A stretch of 64,000 bases of DNA from Nitrospirota bacterium (GCA_003252075.1 QKDO01000113.1:1-64000); one strand, 5' to 3'. Positions 20,595 through 31,498 are shown, counted from the stretch's first letter. The notes: generated by a model from the letters alone, not told the origin. Program-made: numbers and translations.

Positions 20595-21104
20595 TTATTT
20601 CTCGGACTTCTGAGCTTTCTTGAAGCGCTTTTTGAAAAACTCCCTTTTAAGGGGGCTTATTCTGTCAATAAGAAGAAGGCCTTCAAGATGATCTATCTCG
20701 TGCTGCAAGGCAATCGCGAGAAGACCACCTGCGTCGATTTCGAACTCTCTCCCTTCCCGGTCATGCGCACGAACAATTAGATTTTCAGATCGCCTGACCT
20801 TCGCCGTATATTCCGGAATACTGAGACAACCTTCTTCAAACTCGATCTCGCCGTCCGTTCTTACAATGCAAGGATTTATGAGGACGATGAGAGGGTATTT
20901 TTCATCCCGTGAACTTATATCTATCACGGCAAGACTCTTAGAAACGCCCACCTGAGGTGCGGCAAGACCCACACCGGGAGCAGCATACATGGTCTCTACC
21001 ATGTCATCGATGAGCTTCTGCAGATTTTCATCGAAAACAGATACCGGGGCAGTCTTCTTTTTCAGCACAGGTGCCGGAAATTTCTGTATTTCACGCAATG
21101 CCAT
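20595..21104 (-). CDS. def: Peptide deformylase
   Basis: 169 aa; GVGLAAPQVG, EGCLSIPE, QHEIDHLEG. Confidence 0.97.
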   Translation of the reverse strand: MALREIQKFPAPVLKKKTAPVSVFDENLQKLIDDMVETMYAAPGVGLAAPQVGVSKSLAVIDISSRDEKYPLIVLINPCIVRTDGEIEFEEGCLSIPEYTAKVRRSENLIVRAHDREGREFEIDAGGLLAIALQHEIDHLEGLLLIDRISPLKREFFKKRFKKAQKSEK

Positions 21105-21319
21105 GTTCTATTATAAATCATTTGCCGGGCCATGGTCGATACAACCCGCATATTTCATTGAATTTTCATTGCTTGCATGTCATGATGTAGGAGATTTTTC
21201 ATGAACAATTCCATGCGAAAAATGAATACGATCCCTAGCCTCTTGTTTAATCTTTTGATCGCCGACTGTTCTTTCTCGAGTGAGCCGCTCACCTCTGCAC
21301 GGCCGCACCTGGCAACGGC

Positions 21320-22624
21320 GTGACAGAATCGCGGGTTTCTGCCATTGCATGCCTTAACGATATCCTGAAAAAGAAAGGCAAACCTAAGCATTTCCTTGAC
21401 CAATTTGCTCAAACCCTTGACCGGAGAGACCGTGCATTTGTCATGGAGATCGTATATGGTGTTCTGCGTCATCTTTATGTCCTGGACCGGGTTATTGGCA
21501 TGTTCGTCAAGGATATCAATCCGCTCAGGGTTAACACGGTCAACAATCTCCGCATCGCTTTTTATCAGATGCTCTTTATGCGCGTTCCGGATTTTGCCGT
21601 GGTCCATGAAGCAGTAGAAATAGAAAAAAAGAACGGAAAGCCTTCCTTGGTGAATGCAGTATTGAGAAGCGCTATTCGGAGAAGGGAAACGATCAAATTC
21701 CCCATCGTTCTTAATGATCCTGCAAAAGACATCTCAATCAACACGTCTCACCCCGAATGGATGGTCAGGCGCTGGATACAATTATATGGTATCGACGAGA
21801 CACGCACCCTCGCTGAAACGAATAACAACATGCCCCCGTTGACTCTCAGGGCAAACACGCTCAGGATATCAAGAAACGATCTCCTTGAAGTGTTTAGACA
21901 GGAGAACATTCCGTCAAATCCGACAAAATTCTCCCCCGATGGCATCGTCGTAGGCAATAGTGTGTCATACCAGGACATAGCTGGCTTCCACGGGATGTTT
22001 GCTGTCCAGGATGAGGCATCTCAACTGATCAGCCATCTCCTTTCTCCCTGTCAGGGGGAACGGGTGCTTGATGCATGCGCTGCCCCAGGTGGAAAGACCA
22101 CGCATATTGCCCAACTTATGAAGGACCAGGGTGATATCGTTGCTGTTGAAAAAGATCCACTTCGCACTTTCATGATTGAAGAGAATATTCGTTCACTTGG
22201 CATACGATCGGTGCAGCTTCTGCAGTCTGACGTAACTGAAATACAGATTACCGAAAGGTTTGATCGTATTCTTCTCGATGCTCCCTGCTCTTCTACCGGC
22301 GTGATCAGGAGACACCCTGATGTCAGATACCGACATACGGAAAAAGACATGGTCACATTCGCCAATAAGCAGATTCATCTGCTGTCCGCGGTTGCTCAGT
22401 TTCTGAAAAAAAACGGCAGACTTGTCTACTCCGTCTGTTCGACGGACCCGCTTGAAGGTGAAAATGTGATACGGGACTTCTTGAAGACAGCGGGAGAATT
22501 CCGTATTATAAAAGCCAAACAGGAGTTCCTGACTCCATTCGTCAAAAACGGCTTTTTTAGGACATATCCTCATAAGCACGCGATGGACGGTTTTTTCGGA
22601 GTGATATTATGCAAAAAGACATGA
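21320..22624 (+). CDS. rsmB: 16S rRNA (cytosine-C5) methyltransferase RsmB
   Basis: 434 aa; NusB-like N-terminus, DACAAPGGKTTHIAQL, DAPCSSTGVIRRHPD. Confidence 0.93.
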   Translation: MTESRVSAIACLNDILKKKGKPKHFLDQFAQTLDRRDRAFVMEIVYGVLRHLYVLDRVIGMFVKDINPLRVNTVNNLRIAFYQMLFMRVPDFAVVHEAVEIEKKNGKPSLVNAVLRSAIRRRETIKFPIVLNDPAKDISINTSHPEWMVRRWIQLYGIDETRTLAETNNNMPPLTLRANTLRISRNDLLEVFRQENIPSNPTKFSPDGIVVGNSVSYQDIAGFHGMFAVQDEASQLISHLLSPCQGERVLDACAAPGGKTTHIAQLMKDQGDIVAVEKDPLRTFMIEENIRSLGIRSVQLLQSDVTEIQITERFDRILLDAPCSSTGVIRRHPDVRYRHTEKDMVTFANKQIHLLSAVAQFLKKNGRLVYSVCSTDPLEGENVIRDFLKTAGEFRIIKAKQEFLTPFVKNGFFRTYPHKHAMDGFFGVILCKKT

Positions 22625-23316
22625 ACAGTTTTGTAAGGGCATCGCTCTTTTTCGGGCTTTTTGTCCTGCTCGGTCTTACGTTTGGAATCCTCACTTTCAA
22701 GATCCTGAGCTTCAGCAGGACTGTCGAGGTGCCTTCCGTTGTGAATATGACAGTCATTGAGGCTGACAAGACATTGGGCAACGCCGGTCTTACCCTCAAG
22801 ATAGAAGGCGAAGATTTTGACTCGATCATCCCTTCGGGGAAGATAATCAGGCAGGACGTCCCTCCCGGGAAAACCGTTAAGGAAAAGCGAGCGATCAAAG
22901 TTATTATGAGCAAGGGACCCAAGGTTTCATCCATTCCCCTTCTTGTGAATGAGACGCTGCTGGACGCTGATGCTGCACTCATGCAAAAGGGACTCAGGAT
23001 TGGCAAGGTCATCTCTGTTCATGCCGACTCGGCAGAGAAAGGCATCATCATCGCACAAAATCCCGAACCCGATGATAAAATCGCTGATCTTATTACGGTT
23101 TTGGTGAGCGCGGGACCTGATGATCATGCATACACCTGCCCTGACTTCCTCGGAAAGTCCTTGGACCATGCACAGGAGACAGCCAAGAAATTGCTTCTCC
23201 TCGTTGAAACAGAGGGTGGTGGGTCCGTTATCACAGCGCAAAAACCGAAACCGGGCTCTCTTGTCCGGAGCGGAAGCACGATATATCTTGAAATGAAAGA
23301 GGTGACGAAACCATGA
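22609..23316 (+). CDS. PASTA-domain membrane protein
   Basis: 235 aa; N-terminal TM helix and three PASTA-like repeats (VPSVVNMTVIEADKTLGNAGL...). Confidence 0.8.
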   Translation: MQKDMNSFVRASLFFGLFVLLGLTFGILTFKILSFSRTVEVPSVVNMTVIEADKTLGNAGLTLKIEGEDFDSIIPSGKIIRQDVPPGKTVKEKRAIKVIMSKGPKVSSIPLLVNETLLDADAALMQKGLRIGKVISVHADSAEKGIIIAQNPEPDDKIADLITVLVSAGPDDHAYTCPDFLGKSLDHAQETAKKLLLLVETEGGGSVITAQKPKPGSLVRSGSTIYLEMKEVTKP

Positions 23317-23969
23317 CCAAGATTGCGCCATCAATCCTCTCTGCAGATTTCATGCATCTGGGAGATGAGATACGGGCAGCTGAGGAGGCAGGAGCACATA
23401 TGCTCCATATTGACATCATGGACGGTCATTTTGTGCCAAACATCACCATCGGTTATTCCATAGTTGCAGAGATCAAAAAGATCGCAAAGCTCCCCCTTGA
23501 CGTGCATCTCATGATCGAGGATCCGGACAAATATATCCCCAGCTTTTCGAAAGCCGGGGCCGATTTTCTTACCGTCCACAGTGAAGCGTCTACTCACCTG
23601 CATAGAGCCGTACAATTAATACGTGAACAGGGAAGCAAGCCCGGCGTTTCAATAAATCCTGCAACACCGGTATGCCTTCTTGAGCATATCATAAGAGATG
23701 TGGATCTCGTGCTTCTCATGTCTGTGAACCCGGGCTTCGGCGGTCAGAAATTCATACCCGTGACCCTTGAGAAGATCAGAAGCATGAAAAAGATGCTTAA
23801 TGCGGCGGGTCTCTCAGCTCTTATTGAAGTCGACGGCGGTGTAAAGATTGAAAATGCAAAACAGATAGCAGAGGCAGGCGCGGATATCCTTGTCATGGGT
23901 TCTGCTTTTTTCGAGTCAGCAGATTATCGTAAGGTCATGGAGAAATTGAATGAACTCCTCGGAAATTAG
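23313..23969 (+). CDS. rpe: Ribulose-phosphate 3-epimerase
   Basis: 218 aa; APSILSADF, HIDIMDGHFVPN, MSVNPGFGGQKF. Confidence 0.96.
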   Translation: MTKIAPSILSADFMHLGDEIRAAEEAGAHMLHIDIMDGHFVPNITIGYSIVAEIKKIAKLPLDVHLMIEDPDKYIPSFSKAGADFLTVHSEASTHLHRAVQLIREQGSKPGVSINPATPVCLLEHIIRDVDLVLLMSVNPGFGGQKFIPVTLEKIRSMKKMLNAAGLSALIEVDGGVKIENAKQIAEAGADILVMGSAFFESADYRKVMEKLNELLGN

Positions 23970-25035
23970 CAGACTGTTTGCTCAGGCGGAACTTCTCAGA
24001 CAGAAAAGCAGTTATAATGATGCCTTGCAGACGTTCAGGATCGCCCTGAAAAAAAGCTTCGCAGCGAGGGATAGGCATGCAGCTGTCGCTTGTCTTCTGT
24101 CAATCGGAGATGTCTGCCGCATGACAGGCGATTTTGTCAATGCAGAGAAAGCATATGTTAAGGCAGTAACAGAAGCCCGAAAGATCGCTGATGCAGAGGC
24201 TGCTGCCGATGCACATGCAGGCTGGGGTCTCTCACGCAGAGGGAGAGGCGACTGGAGGCTTGGCATAGTCCTGCTTAAGAAAGCATTGCAGTTTTACCGG
24301 AAAAAGAGAGATAAGGAAGGAACCGCTTTTACCCTCTGGTCAATAGCCGGAGCACTGAGGATTAAAGGTGACATCCCGCTGGCTTTGGAAATGTATCAGG
24401 AAGCACTCAAGGTTTTTCAGTCCTTTCGCTCTCATGCCGGAGTAGGATATTGTCTCTGTGGTCTCGGCGGCGCGTCTCGCATCGCCGGCAGATTCAGGGA
24501 TTCGCTTGCCTATTATCAATCTGCCAATACCTTTTTCCGGAAACTCAACGATACCTTCGGCACAGCTTATTCCTATTGCGGAATCGGTAACGCATATCGC
24601 ATGACCGGCGACTACCGAAAAGCGCTTACTTCCTTTTCGAAGGCATCTCGCCTCTACCGGAAGATCGGCGACAGGGTTAGCTATGCATATACACTCTGGA
24701 GTATCGGCACAACCCACAAAATGCTGCTCGACTTTCTATCAGCGCGATCATATTTCAATGAGGCCAAGGAGCTTTTCAAGAAAACTAAAGATCCTCGAGG
24801 TCTCATCTATTGTCAGCTTGCTTACGGCGAAATAGCAATGCTCAAAGGTTATGTGAAAAAGGCTGAAAAATATTTCCGTGACTCACTGGAACAGGCAATA
24901 AGATATGGATTTAGGGTTGAAAAATGCCATGCGACAATGCTTATCTCCTATCTTGCTGGAAAAAAGAAACCAGTTTGCTATAATACTCTTGGGGTGAGAC
25001 TGAGATTTACTGAAGCGCCGTTTAATATTCCCTGA
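23950..25035 (+). CDS. TPR repeat protein
   Basis: 361 aa; multiple TPR units (DYRKALTSFSKASRLYRKIGD...). Confidence 0.75.
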   Translation: MNSSEISRLFAQAELLRQKSSYNDALQTFRIALKKSFAARDRHAAVACLLSIGDVCRMTGDFVNAEKAYVKAVTEARKIADAEAAADAHAGWGLSRRGRGDWRLGIVLLKKALQFYRKKRDKEGTAFTLWSIAGALRIKGDIPLALEMYQEALKVFQSFRSHAGVGYCLCGLGGASRIAGRFRDSLAYYQSANTFFRKLNDTFGTAYSYCGIGNAYRMTGDYRKALTSFSKASRLYRKIGDRVSYAYTLWSIGTTHKMLLDFLSARSYFNEAKELFKKTKDPRGLIYCQLAYGEIAMLKGYVKKAEKYFRDSLEQAIRYGFRVEKCHATMLISYLAGKKKPVCYNTLGVRLRFTEAPFNIP

Positions 25036-25086
25036 ACCATTGCAGCATGTCCTTATCTCATGTAACGATTACCGGGAGAACTGTTT

Positions 25087-25627
25087 CTTGAGAATTATTA
25101 ATTTGCCTAATGCGTTGACCGTTGCCCGCATCATTCTTATCCCCATTTTTATCACGGCCGTCATTTATAAAAAGCACCCGCATGCCTTTTTTCTTTTTGT
25201 CTTGGCTGCCATTACCGACCTTCTTGACGGCTATATCGCAAGGGTGACTGATCAGAAGACCGCCCTCGGTACGTTTCTTGATCCGCTGGCCGACAAGTTA
25301 CTTCTCATGTCCTCATTCATTCTCTTTTCGTTTCAAGCATGGATCCCTCTCTGGCTAACGATCATCGTTATTAGCAGGGATATCATTGTGGTCATCGGAT
25401 GGTTCCTGCTCTATATGATCACTCACGAGGTGCGGATAGAACCTGTCATGCTCGGTAAGACTGCGATAGCCTTTCAGCTTGTTACGCTTGCCCTTGTACT
25501 GCTCAGCGTGAATATGCGGGCCATCACCATCCCTAAGGAGTTCCTTTTCCTTGTCACCGCAGCTTTAACTGCTTTGTCCGGACTCCAATATGTCTATAAA
25601 GGCTTACGGATTGCTGATGCTCGCTAA
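25087..25627 (+). CDS. pgsA: CDP-diacylglycerol--glycerol-3-phosphate 3-phosphatidyltransferase
   Basis: LRIINLPNALTVARI...TDLLDGYIARVTDQKTALGTFLDPLADK (CDP-alcohol phosphotransferase motif); probable TTG start inside ORF 25040..25627. Confidence 0.92.
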
Positions 25628-26924
25628 CAAAGGCATAACAATTGAAAGCATCGTTCCTGGTAGTGTTTCGGACGCTGCTGGACTTAAGCCTGGTGATGTA
25701 ATCACTGGTATCAATGCCATGCCGTTACGTGACGTTATTGACTTCATGTACTACAAGGACAGTGATCTGCTAGATATCGAATATATGAGGGATAGAACGA
25801 AAAAGAGCGTGCGTATCTTCTCGGAAAACTGTACGGACCTTGGGATAACCTTCAGGCCGCTGAAAGTCAAAACCTGTAAAAACAATTGCATTTTTTGTTT
25901 TGTGAAACAGCTCCCGAAGGGTTTGAGAAAACCTCTGTATGTCAAGGATGAAGATTATCGTCTTTCTTTTTTGTACGGCAATTATACAACGCTTTCCAAC
26001 ATAACAGATGAAGAACGCCGGAGGATTGTCGAACAGCGGCTGAGTCCTCTGTATCTGTCCGTGCACGCCACCAACAAGGCCCTGCGAAACAGGATGCTGG
26101 GCAACCCGAAAGCAACTGACATCAATAGGGAGCTGAAGTTTTTCGCAGGCCATAAAATCAGGATGCATGTTCAGATTGTCTTATGTCCTGGCATTAACGA
26201 CGGAAAGGAACTGCAGAATACTATCCAGGACATCTATAAGTTCCACCCCTATGCTGCGTCAATTGCCGTTGTCCCTGTAGGATTGACTAAGCATCGAAAA
26301 ATACAGCTTGCTGCGGTTACGAAAGACGATGCGCGTAGGGCCATAGCGACTGTTGATACGTTCCAGAAACGTTTCAGAAAAAAACATGGGGAGTCGATTG
26401 TGTACTGCGCTGACGAAATGTTCATAACGGCAGAAACATCGTTTCCGCCGTTATCTGCGTATGGGGAACTCCCACAGATCGAAAACGGCGTCGGTATGAT
26501 ACCCCTTTTCACAAGTCAGGCGAGAAAAGTGAAAGTGTCACACTCGTTGCACCAGAAAAGAAAATATCTGACCTTCACCGGTATTTCCTTTTATCCCTTT
26601 CTGAAGAAATATCTCGGGAGACTTGCGGAAAGAGAGCGGATTTCAGTCGATGTTGTCCCGGTGGAAAACAGGTTCTTTGGGAAAGCGGTAACGGTTACCG
26701 GCCTGCTCACCGGAAGAGATATGATTTCCACGCTTCATGACAATGCTGACCATCATGATTTTCTCCTCATTCCTGAGGTTGTTTTCAGAGAGGGGGATTC
26801 TCTTATGCTCGATAATGTGTCCATCCCCGATATCGAAGAGGCTTTAGGCCTTAAGGTACTGGTGATCGACGGTACCCCTCAAGGTCTTGTCGACACAATC
26901 CTCATGGCAGAAAACCTGGGCTGA
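25617..26924 (+). CDS. DUF512/PDZ-domain Fe-S oxidoreductase
   Basis: PDZ-like N-terminus (SIVPGSVSDAAGLKPGDVITGING-like) and CKNNCIFCFVKQLPKGLRK Fe-S motif. Confidence 0.85.
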   Translation: MLANKGITIESIVPGSVSDAAGLKPGDVITGINAMPLRDVIDFMYYKDSDLLDIEYMRDRTKKSVRIFSENCTDLGITFRPLKVKTCKNNCIFCFVKQLPKGLRKPLYVKDEDYRLSFLYGNYTTLSNITDEERRRIVEQRLSPLYLSVHATNKALRNRMLGNPKATDINRELKFFAGHKIRMHVQIVLCPGINDGKELQNTIQDIYKFHPYAASIAVVPVGLTKHRKIQLAAVTKDDARRAIATVDTFQKRFRKKHGESIVYCADEMFITAETSFPPLSAYGELPQIENGVGMIPLFTSQARKVKVSHSLHQKRKYLTFTGISFYPFLKKYLGRLAERERISVDVVPVENRFFGKAVTVTGLLTGRDMISTLHDNADHHDFLLIPEVVFREGDSLMLDNVSIPDIEEALGLKVLVIDGTPQGLVDTILMAENLG

Positions 26925-26928
26925 TTAC

Positions 26929-27753
26929 ATGCAGATTACGGGAAAGACAAAGATTGCAGGTCTCTTTGGCTGGCCCGTTGAGCATACGCTCTCACCGTAT
27001 ATGCAGAATGCCGCTTTTCTGCACTGTGGCCTCGATTATTGCTATGTACCCTTTCCCGTAAGTCCCGGCCGCCTCGAAAATGCCATTGAGGCGATACGTT
27101 CATTGAATCTGTGCGGCGTTAACCTTACAATACCGCATAAAGAAGCTTCCCTGCCCTTTTTGGATGAAGCAGATGAAGAGGCTTTGGCAATCGGTGCGGT
27201 GAACACGATCACCAACGCTGATGGCATGCTTACCGGACATAATACGGATGGCAGAGGCTTTGCCGCAGCCCTTCAGGAGCAGAGAATTATCGTTGAAGGT
27301 AGCCGAGTCCTCATCATCGGAGCAGGAGGGGCATCCCGGGCCATTGGATATTACCTCAGCAGGACTGCCAAAAGCCTTCATATCTATAATCGAACCCATG
27401 AAAAAGCTGTTGCCCTAGCATCATTCCTCTCGCGAATGAGCGGAAACACTGACATCGTGCAGGACCTTTCATCTTTATCCGAATATGACATCATCATTAA
27501 TGCCACCCCTCTCGGACTGAAAGAAGATGACCCTCTTCCCCTTGACGTCAATCTCTTGCGTCCTTTCCAGACCGTCTGTGATCTTATTTACCGCAAAACC
27601 CCTCTCCTCAGGAAAGTCGAGCAAAAGGGATGCCGAACAACAGATGGCCTTGGCATGCTTCTTTGGCAGGGAGCATATGCTTTTGAGCTTTGGACTGGTA
27701 TGCATCCTCCGATCGAAGTCATGAGAACAGCTCTCTTAAGCGTTATCAAGTAA
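26929..27753 (+). CDS. aroE: Shikimate dehydrogenase
   Basis: GWPVEHTLSPYMQNAAF, NLTIPHKE, GAGGASRAIGYYL. Confidence 0.95.
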   Translation: MQITGKTKIAGLFGWPVEHTLSPYMQNAAFLHCGLDYCYVPFPVSPGRLENAIEAIRSLNLCGVNLTIPHKEASLPFLDEADEEALAIGAVNTITNADGMLTGHNTDGRGFAAALQEQRIIVEGSRVLIIGAGGASRAIGYYLSRTAKSLHIYNRTHEKAVALASFLSRMSGNTDIVQDLSSLSEYDIIINATPLGLKEDDPLPLDVNLLRPFQTVCDLIYRKTPLLRKVEQKGCRTTDGLGMLLWQGAYAFELWTGMHPPIEVMRTALLSVIK

Positions 27754-27809
27754 TTTCTGGCATACTTTTTGCCTTTACTTAACTTCATGTGTGTGATACA
27801 ATTTTTTCA

Positions 27810-28322
27810 GTGAAAAAAAAACTCATTTTTCTTGTATTAATAGTCATTTCTTTTGCCATCCTTTTCTATCTTCGTTCAGAAAAAGTGGCACGGCTAAATG
27901 TTCAGCTTGCGGGCGATTCCTTCTTTGAAGGCCTTAAAATCATCAACAAAAAAGACGGTGTTACGGAATGGTTGCTTACCGCAAAACGAGCTGATCTGTC
28001 AAAGGATGGGAAGGAAGCCCTTTTGAGCGGCATCGAGATGAAGTTGGAGAAACAGGGCATGATAGTCCAGGCGGAAAAAGGTCTTTACAACATGGAGACA
28101 AAAAATGTCGCTATTGACGGGATTATAACAGCACATAACGAGAATTATGTTATCACGACAAGTCAGGCTCTCATTGACAGCGGAGGAGGAATACTCGAAA
28201 CCGAAGGTGCAGTAACAGTCGCAGGCAAGAGTTTCAATCTTGAAGGCAAAGGCATGCAAGCTGACAATAACGAGCAAAAAGTGAGGATATTAAATGATGT
28301 TAAGGCTACTTTTCACCGTTAA
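27810..28322 (+). CDS. lptC: LPS export protein LptC
   Basis: N-terminal TM helix, LptC-like beta region; precedes lptA and lptB. Likely GTG start inside ORF 27789..28322. Confidence 0.8.
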   Translation: MKKKLIFLVLIVISFAILFYLRSEKVARLNVQLAGDSFFEGLKIINKKDGVTEWLLTAKRADLSKDGKEALLSGIEMKLEKQGMIVQAEKGLYNMETKNVAIDGIITAHNENYVITTSQALIDSGGGILETEGAVTVAGKSFNLEGKGMQADNNEQKVRILNDVKATFHR

Positions 28323-28761
28323 TGTCTTTCTTCTTATCCTGTCAGCCTGGGTAGCGGCGGAAGAGCCCAAGGAAAAAATAAAGGGGCCAATAACCGTTAC
28401 GTCGGAAACACTCACTGCCGATAACAAGCAGCATACCGCTCTTTTTGAAAAGAAGGTGATTGCCAAGACGTCAGATATGACAATCCACGCTGACTGGATG
28501 CTTGTTTATTACAATGAGCAAGGCGGTGATGTGACCAAGATCGAGGCGAAGGGAAACGTCAAGGTCTACCGTGACGCCAAAGTGATCACATCAAAAGAAG
28601 CCACATATTTTGCTGACGAGGAGAAGGTTGTTTTCACGGGCAGCCCCCGCGCTGTTGACGGAGAAAACGTCGTGACCGGGACTAAAATTATTTATTTCAC
28701 TAAGGATGACCGCTCCTTCGTCGAAAACAGCAAGGTTATCCTCAAGAACAAACAGGATTGA
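28294..28761 (+). CDS. lptA: LPS transport periplasmic protein LptA
   Basis: 155 aa; signal peptide, ITVTSETLTADNKQHTALFEKKV, OstA-like repeats. Confidence 0.87.
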   Translation: MMLRLLFTVNVFLLILSAWVAAEEPKEKIKGPITVTSETLTADNKQHTALFEKKVIAKTSDMTIHADWMLVYYNEQGGDVTKIEAKGNVKVYRDAKVITSKEATYFADEEKVVFTGSPRAVDGENVVTGTKIIYFTKDDRSFVENSKVILKNKQD

Positions 28762-29486
28762 TGATGCATACGCTGGTAGTTGCCGGGCTGCGCAAACAAT
28801 ACGGCAAGAAGGTCGTGATAAAACACATTGATCTTTCCGTTTCCACGTCCGAGATTGTCGGACTTCTCGGCCCGAACGGGGCTGGCAAAACGACAACTTT
28901 TTACAGCATACTCGGACTCGTGCGTCCGGAACGAGGAAGTATCCTGCTTGACGGCAAGGAGATCAATGACCTGCCTATGTATCAGCGGGCGCTCAGCGGC
29001 ATCAGCTACCTTCCCCAGGAACCCTCTATCTTTAGAAAACTCACGGTCGAAGATAACCTCCGGGCAGTGCTCGAAATAAAGGGTCGTTCCAGGAGTGAGA
29101 TCGATGCGGAGGTGGAAACGCTGCTCAGAGAATTTCATCTCGAAGAATTTTCAACAAGAGAGGGGTACAAGCTTTCCGGGGGAGAAAGAAGACGCACGGA
29201 GATTGCCCGAGCTCTTGCGACGCGTCCTACCTTTATGCTGTTCGACGAACCCTTTGCCGGAATTGACCCCCTTGCGATCATAGAACTGAAGAAGATGATG
29301 ACCTATCTCAAAGGAAAAGGACTTGGCATAATCATTACCGACCATAATGTCCGGGATACCCTTTCGATTACTGACCGGGCATATATCATCAGTAACGGTG
29401 AGATTCTCGATGAGGGCATTCCTGAAAAACTCATCGCTAGTCCTAAAGTCAAAGAAGCCTATCTTGGTGAGGAGTTTAGACTCTGA
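28758..29486 (+). CDS. lptB: LPS export ABC transporter ATPase LptB
   Basis: 242 aa; GPNGAGKTTTFYSILG, LSGGERRRTEIARALA, FDEPFAGIDP. Confidence 0.96.
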   Translation: MMMHTLVVAGLRKQYGKKVVIKHIDLSVSTSEIVGLLGPNGAGKTTTFYSILGLVRPERGSILLDGKEINDLPMYQRALSGISYLPQEPSIFRKLTVEDNLRAVLEIKGRSRSEIDAEVETLLREFHLEEFSTREGYKLSGGERRRTEIARALATRPTFMLFDEPFAGIDPLAIIELKKMMTYLKGKGLGIIITDHNVRDTLSITDRAYIISNGEILDEGIPEKLIASPKVKEAYLGEEFRL

Positions 29487-30922
29487 TGGCGCTTGAAAGT
29501 CGGCTTGAGCTAAAGCTGTCACAAAAACTGGTCCTTACGCCGCAGCTCCAAATGGCCATCAAACTGCTTCAGATGCCGCAGCTGGAACTGTCACAGACCC
29601 TTACACAGGAGCTTACGGAGAATCCGTTTTTAGAAGAAACGACAGACATCATTTCTGATGCCGACCTCTCATTCGAGGATAAGGAGTCGCTTGAACAGAC
29701 CGAGGACTACCGAGATGACGCGGAGGTTCCGCTCGAAGGCCTGAGCACGTTCACTGCCGATGACTATTTTGATGAGCGCAGCTCTGACGGCAGGGATCTC
29801 GGCTATTTTACGTCTGGCAGTGTGACCCATCCGTCCTTCGAGCAGTTTCTCAGCAGCTCTCCCGACCTTTATGATCATCTTATCTTGCAACTGCGCCTCT
29901 GTCATGAGGAAGACGATGTGCGGCGTGTTGCTGAACTGATCATCGGCAACATTGATGAAAACGGCTACCTCATCGCAACAAATGACGAAATCGAGCGGAT
30001 ATCTCAGTCTTCACCGGAATTAGTCGAGGAGGCGGTCATCCTTGTCCAGGGGTTCGATCCGCCGGGCATTGCAGCACGGAGCCTTAAGGAGTGTCTCCTC
30101 CTGCAACTCAGACCGCTTAATGTCCGCGGCACGCTCGTGGAGACCCTTATCTCTGACCATCTTGACCTGGTTGGCAAGAAGAAGTATCAGAATATCGCCC
30201 GTCTGTGCAATGTTTCCGCAGACGATGTTATTGCTGCAGTAAAGGTGATTGAAGGTCTTGATCCCAAGCCAGCCCGCAATTTCAGTGCCGCCTCATCGAA
30301 TTATATCAACCCCGACGTCTTCATTATAAAAGCCGATTCAGGCTATCAGATCCTGCTGAACGATGAAGGGCTGCCAAAACTCAGGATAAACAGCTTTTAT
30401 CACCGCCTGCTTACCCAGAAGAACCTTGTCTCAAAGGAAGAACGGCAGTTCCTTGAGGATAAGCTCCGCTCGGCAGTGTGGCTCATCAAGAGCCTTGATC
30501 AAAGAAACAAAACGATCTACCGGGTAACGGAAAGTATTCTTACATACCAACATGATTTTTTTGACGGAGATGTAAGCAATTTGAAGCCCCTGAATCTGAA
30601 AGATATCGCGACAGAGCTGAGTCTTCACGAAAGCACAATCAGCAGGGTGACATCCAATAAGTACCTTGCCTGCCCCCATGGCATATTCAGTTTCAAATAC
30701 TTCTTCAGCAATGCGATACCGAGCGATTCCGGTGAATTATCGTCCACATCGGTGAAGGAGATGATCCGGAAGATAATATCTGAAGAGGATTCTTCATCTC
30801 CTCTCAGCGACATGAAAATAGGAGATATTTTCAGGAGCCAGAATATTATCATAGCAAGGAGAACGATAGCCAAGTATCGCGAAGAATTGAAGATTCCTTC
30901 ACAAAGTCAGAGAAGACGATAG
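29486..30922 (+). CDS. rpoN: RNA polymerase sigma-54 factor
   Basis: 478 aa; N-terminal Gln-rich activator-binding region, C-terminal IIIARRTIAKYREELKIPSQSQRRR (RpoN box). Confidence 0.96.
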   Translation: MALESRLELKLSQKLVLTPQLQMAIKLLQMPQLELSQTLTQELTENPFLEETTDIISDADLSFEDKESLEQTEDYRDDAEVPLEGLSTFTADDYFDERSSDGRDLGYFTSGSVTHPSFEQFLSSSPDLYDHLILQLRLCHEEDDVRRVAELIIGNIDENGYLIATNDEIERISQSSPELVEEAVILVQGFDPPGIAARSLKECLLLQLRPLNVRGTLVETLISDHLDLVGKKKYQNIARLCNVSADDVIAAVKVIEGLDPKPARNFSAASSNYINPDVFIIKADSGYQILLNDEGLPKLRINSFYHRLLTQKNLVSKEERQFLEDKLRSAVWLIKSLDQRNKTIYRVTESILTYQHDFFDGDVSNLKPLNLKDIATELSLHESTISRVTSNKYLACPHGIFSFKYFFSNAIPSDSGELSSTSVKEMIRKIISEEDSSSPLSDMKIGDIFRSQNIIIARRTIAKYREELKIPSQSQRRR

Positions 30923-30966
30923 CGATTACGATCACTGCAGAGAATTTATCGAAGGAAGGAGAACAT

Positions 30967-31491
30967 ATGAACATTGTGGTAAACGGAAGACATCTTGAGG
31001 TAACCCCTGCATTACGGAATTACTCTGAAGACAAGATACGGAAATTCGCGAAGTATCTGCCCGATGCATCAGAGGCAATTGTGACCCTGAGTATTGAGAA
31101 ATATCGACATAAGGCCGAGGTACTGCTTAAGACAAATGGAGTTCTTATCCAGGCAGAAAGCGTTACCGGAGAGATTTACTCGTCCATCGATGAGGTTTCT
31201 GAAAAGCTTGATCGACAGGTCAAGAAATATAAGGAGAAACATACCTCCTACAGAAAAGGAGCGGCAAAACCTGCTGAGCCGCAAGAAAAGGGAATGTCTT
31301 TGCAGGAGGGAGGAAGGATTATCAAAAATAAGCGGTTTGACCTTAAGCCTATGAGTCCTGATGAGGCATCAATGCAGATGGAACTTCTTGATAAGGATTT
31401 TTTTGTTTTCATTAACGATAAGAGCAGTGATATCAACGTTATCTATCGCAGAAAGGACGGCAATTTCGGCCTCATAGAACCCGCGAAATAG
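30967..31491 (+). CDS. hpf: Ribosome hibernation promoting factor (long form)
   Basis: 174 aa; MNIVVNGRHLEVTPALRNYSEDKIRK and C-terminal dimerisation domain (FFVFINDKSSDINVIYRRKDGNFGLIEP). Confidence 0.93.
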   Translation: MNIVVNGRHLEVTPALRNYSEDKIRKFAKYLPDASEAIVTLSIEKYRHKAEVLLKTNGVLIQAESVTGEIYSSIDEVSEKLDRQVKKYKEKHTSYRKGAAKPAEPQEKGMSLQEGGRIIKNKRFDLKPMSPDEASMQMELLDKDFFVFINDKSSDINVIYRRKDGNFGLIEPAK

Positions 31492-31498
31492 CCTACTC

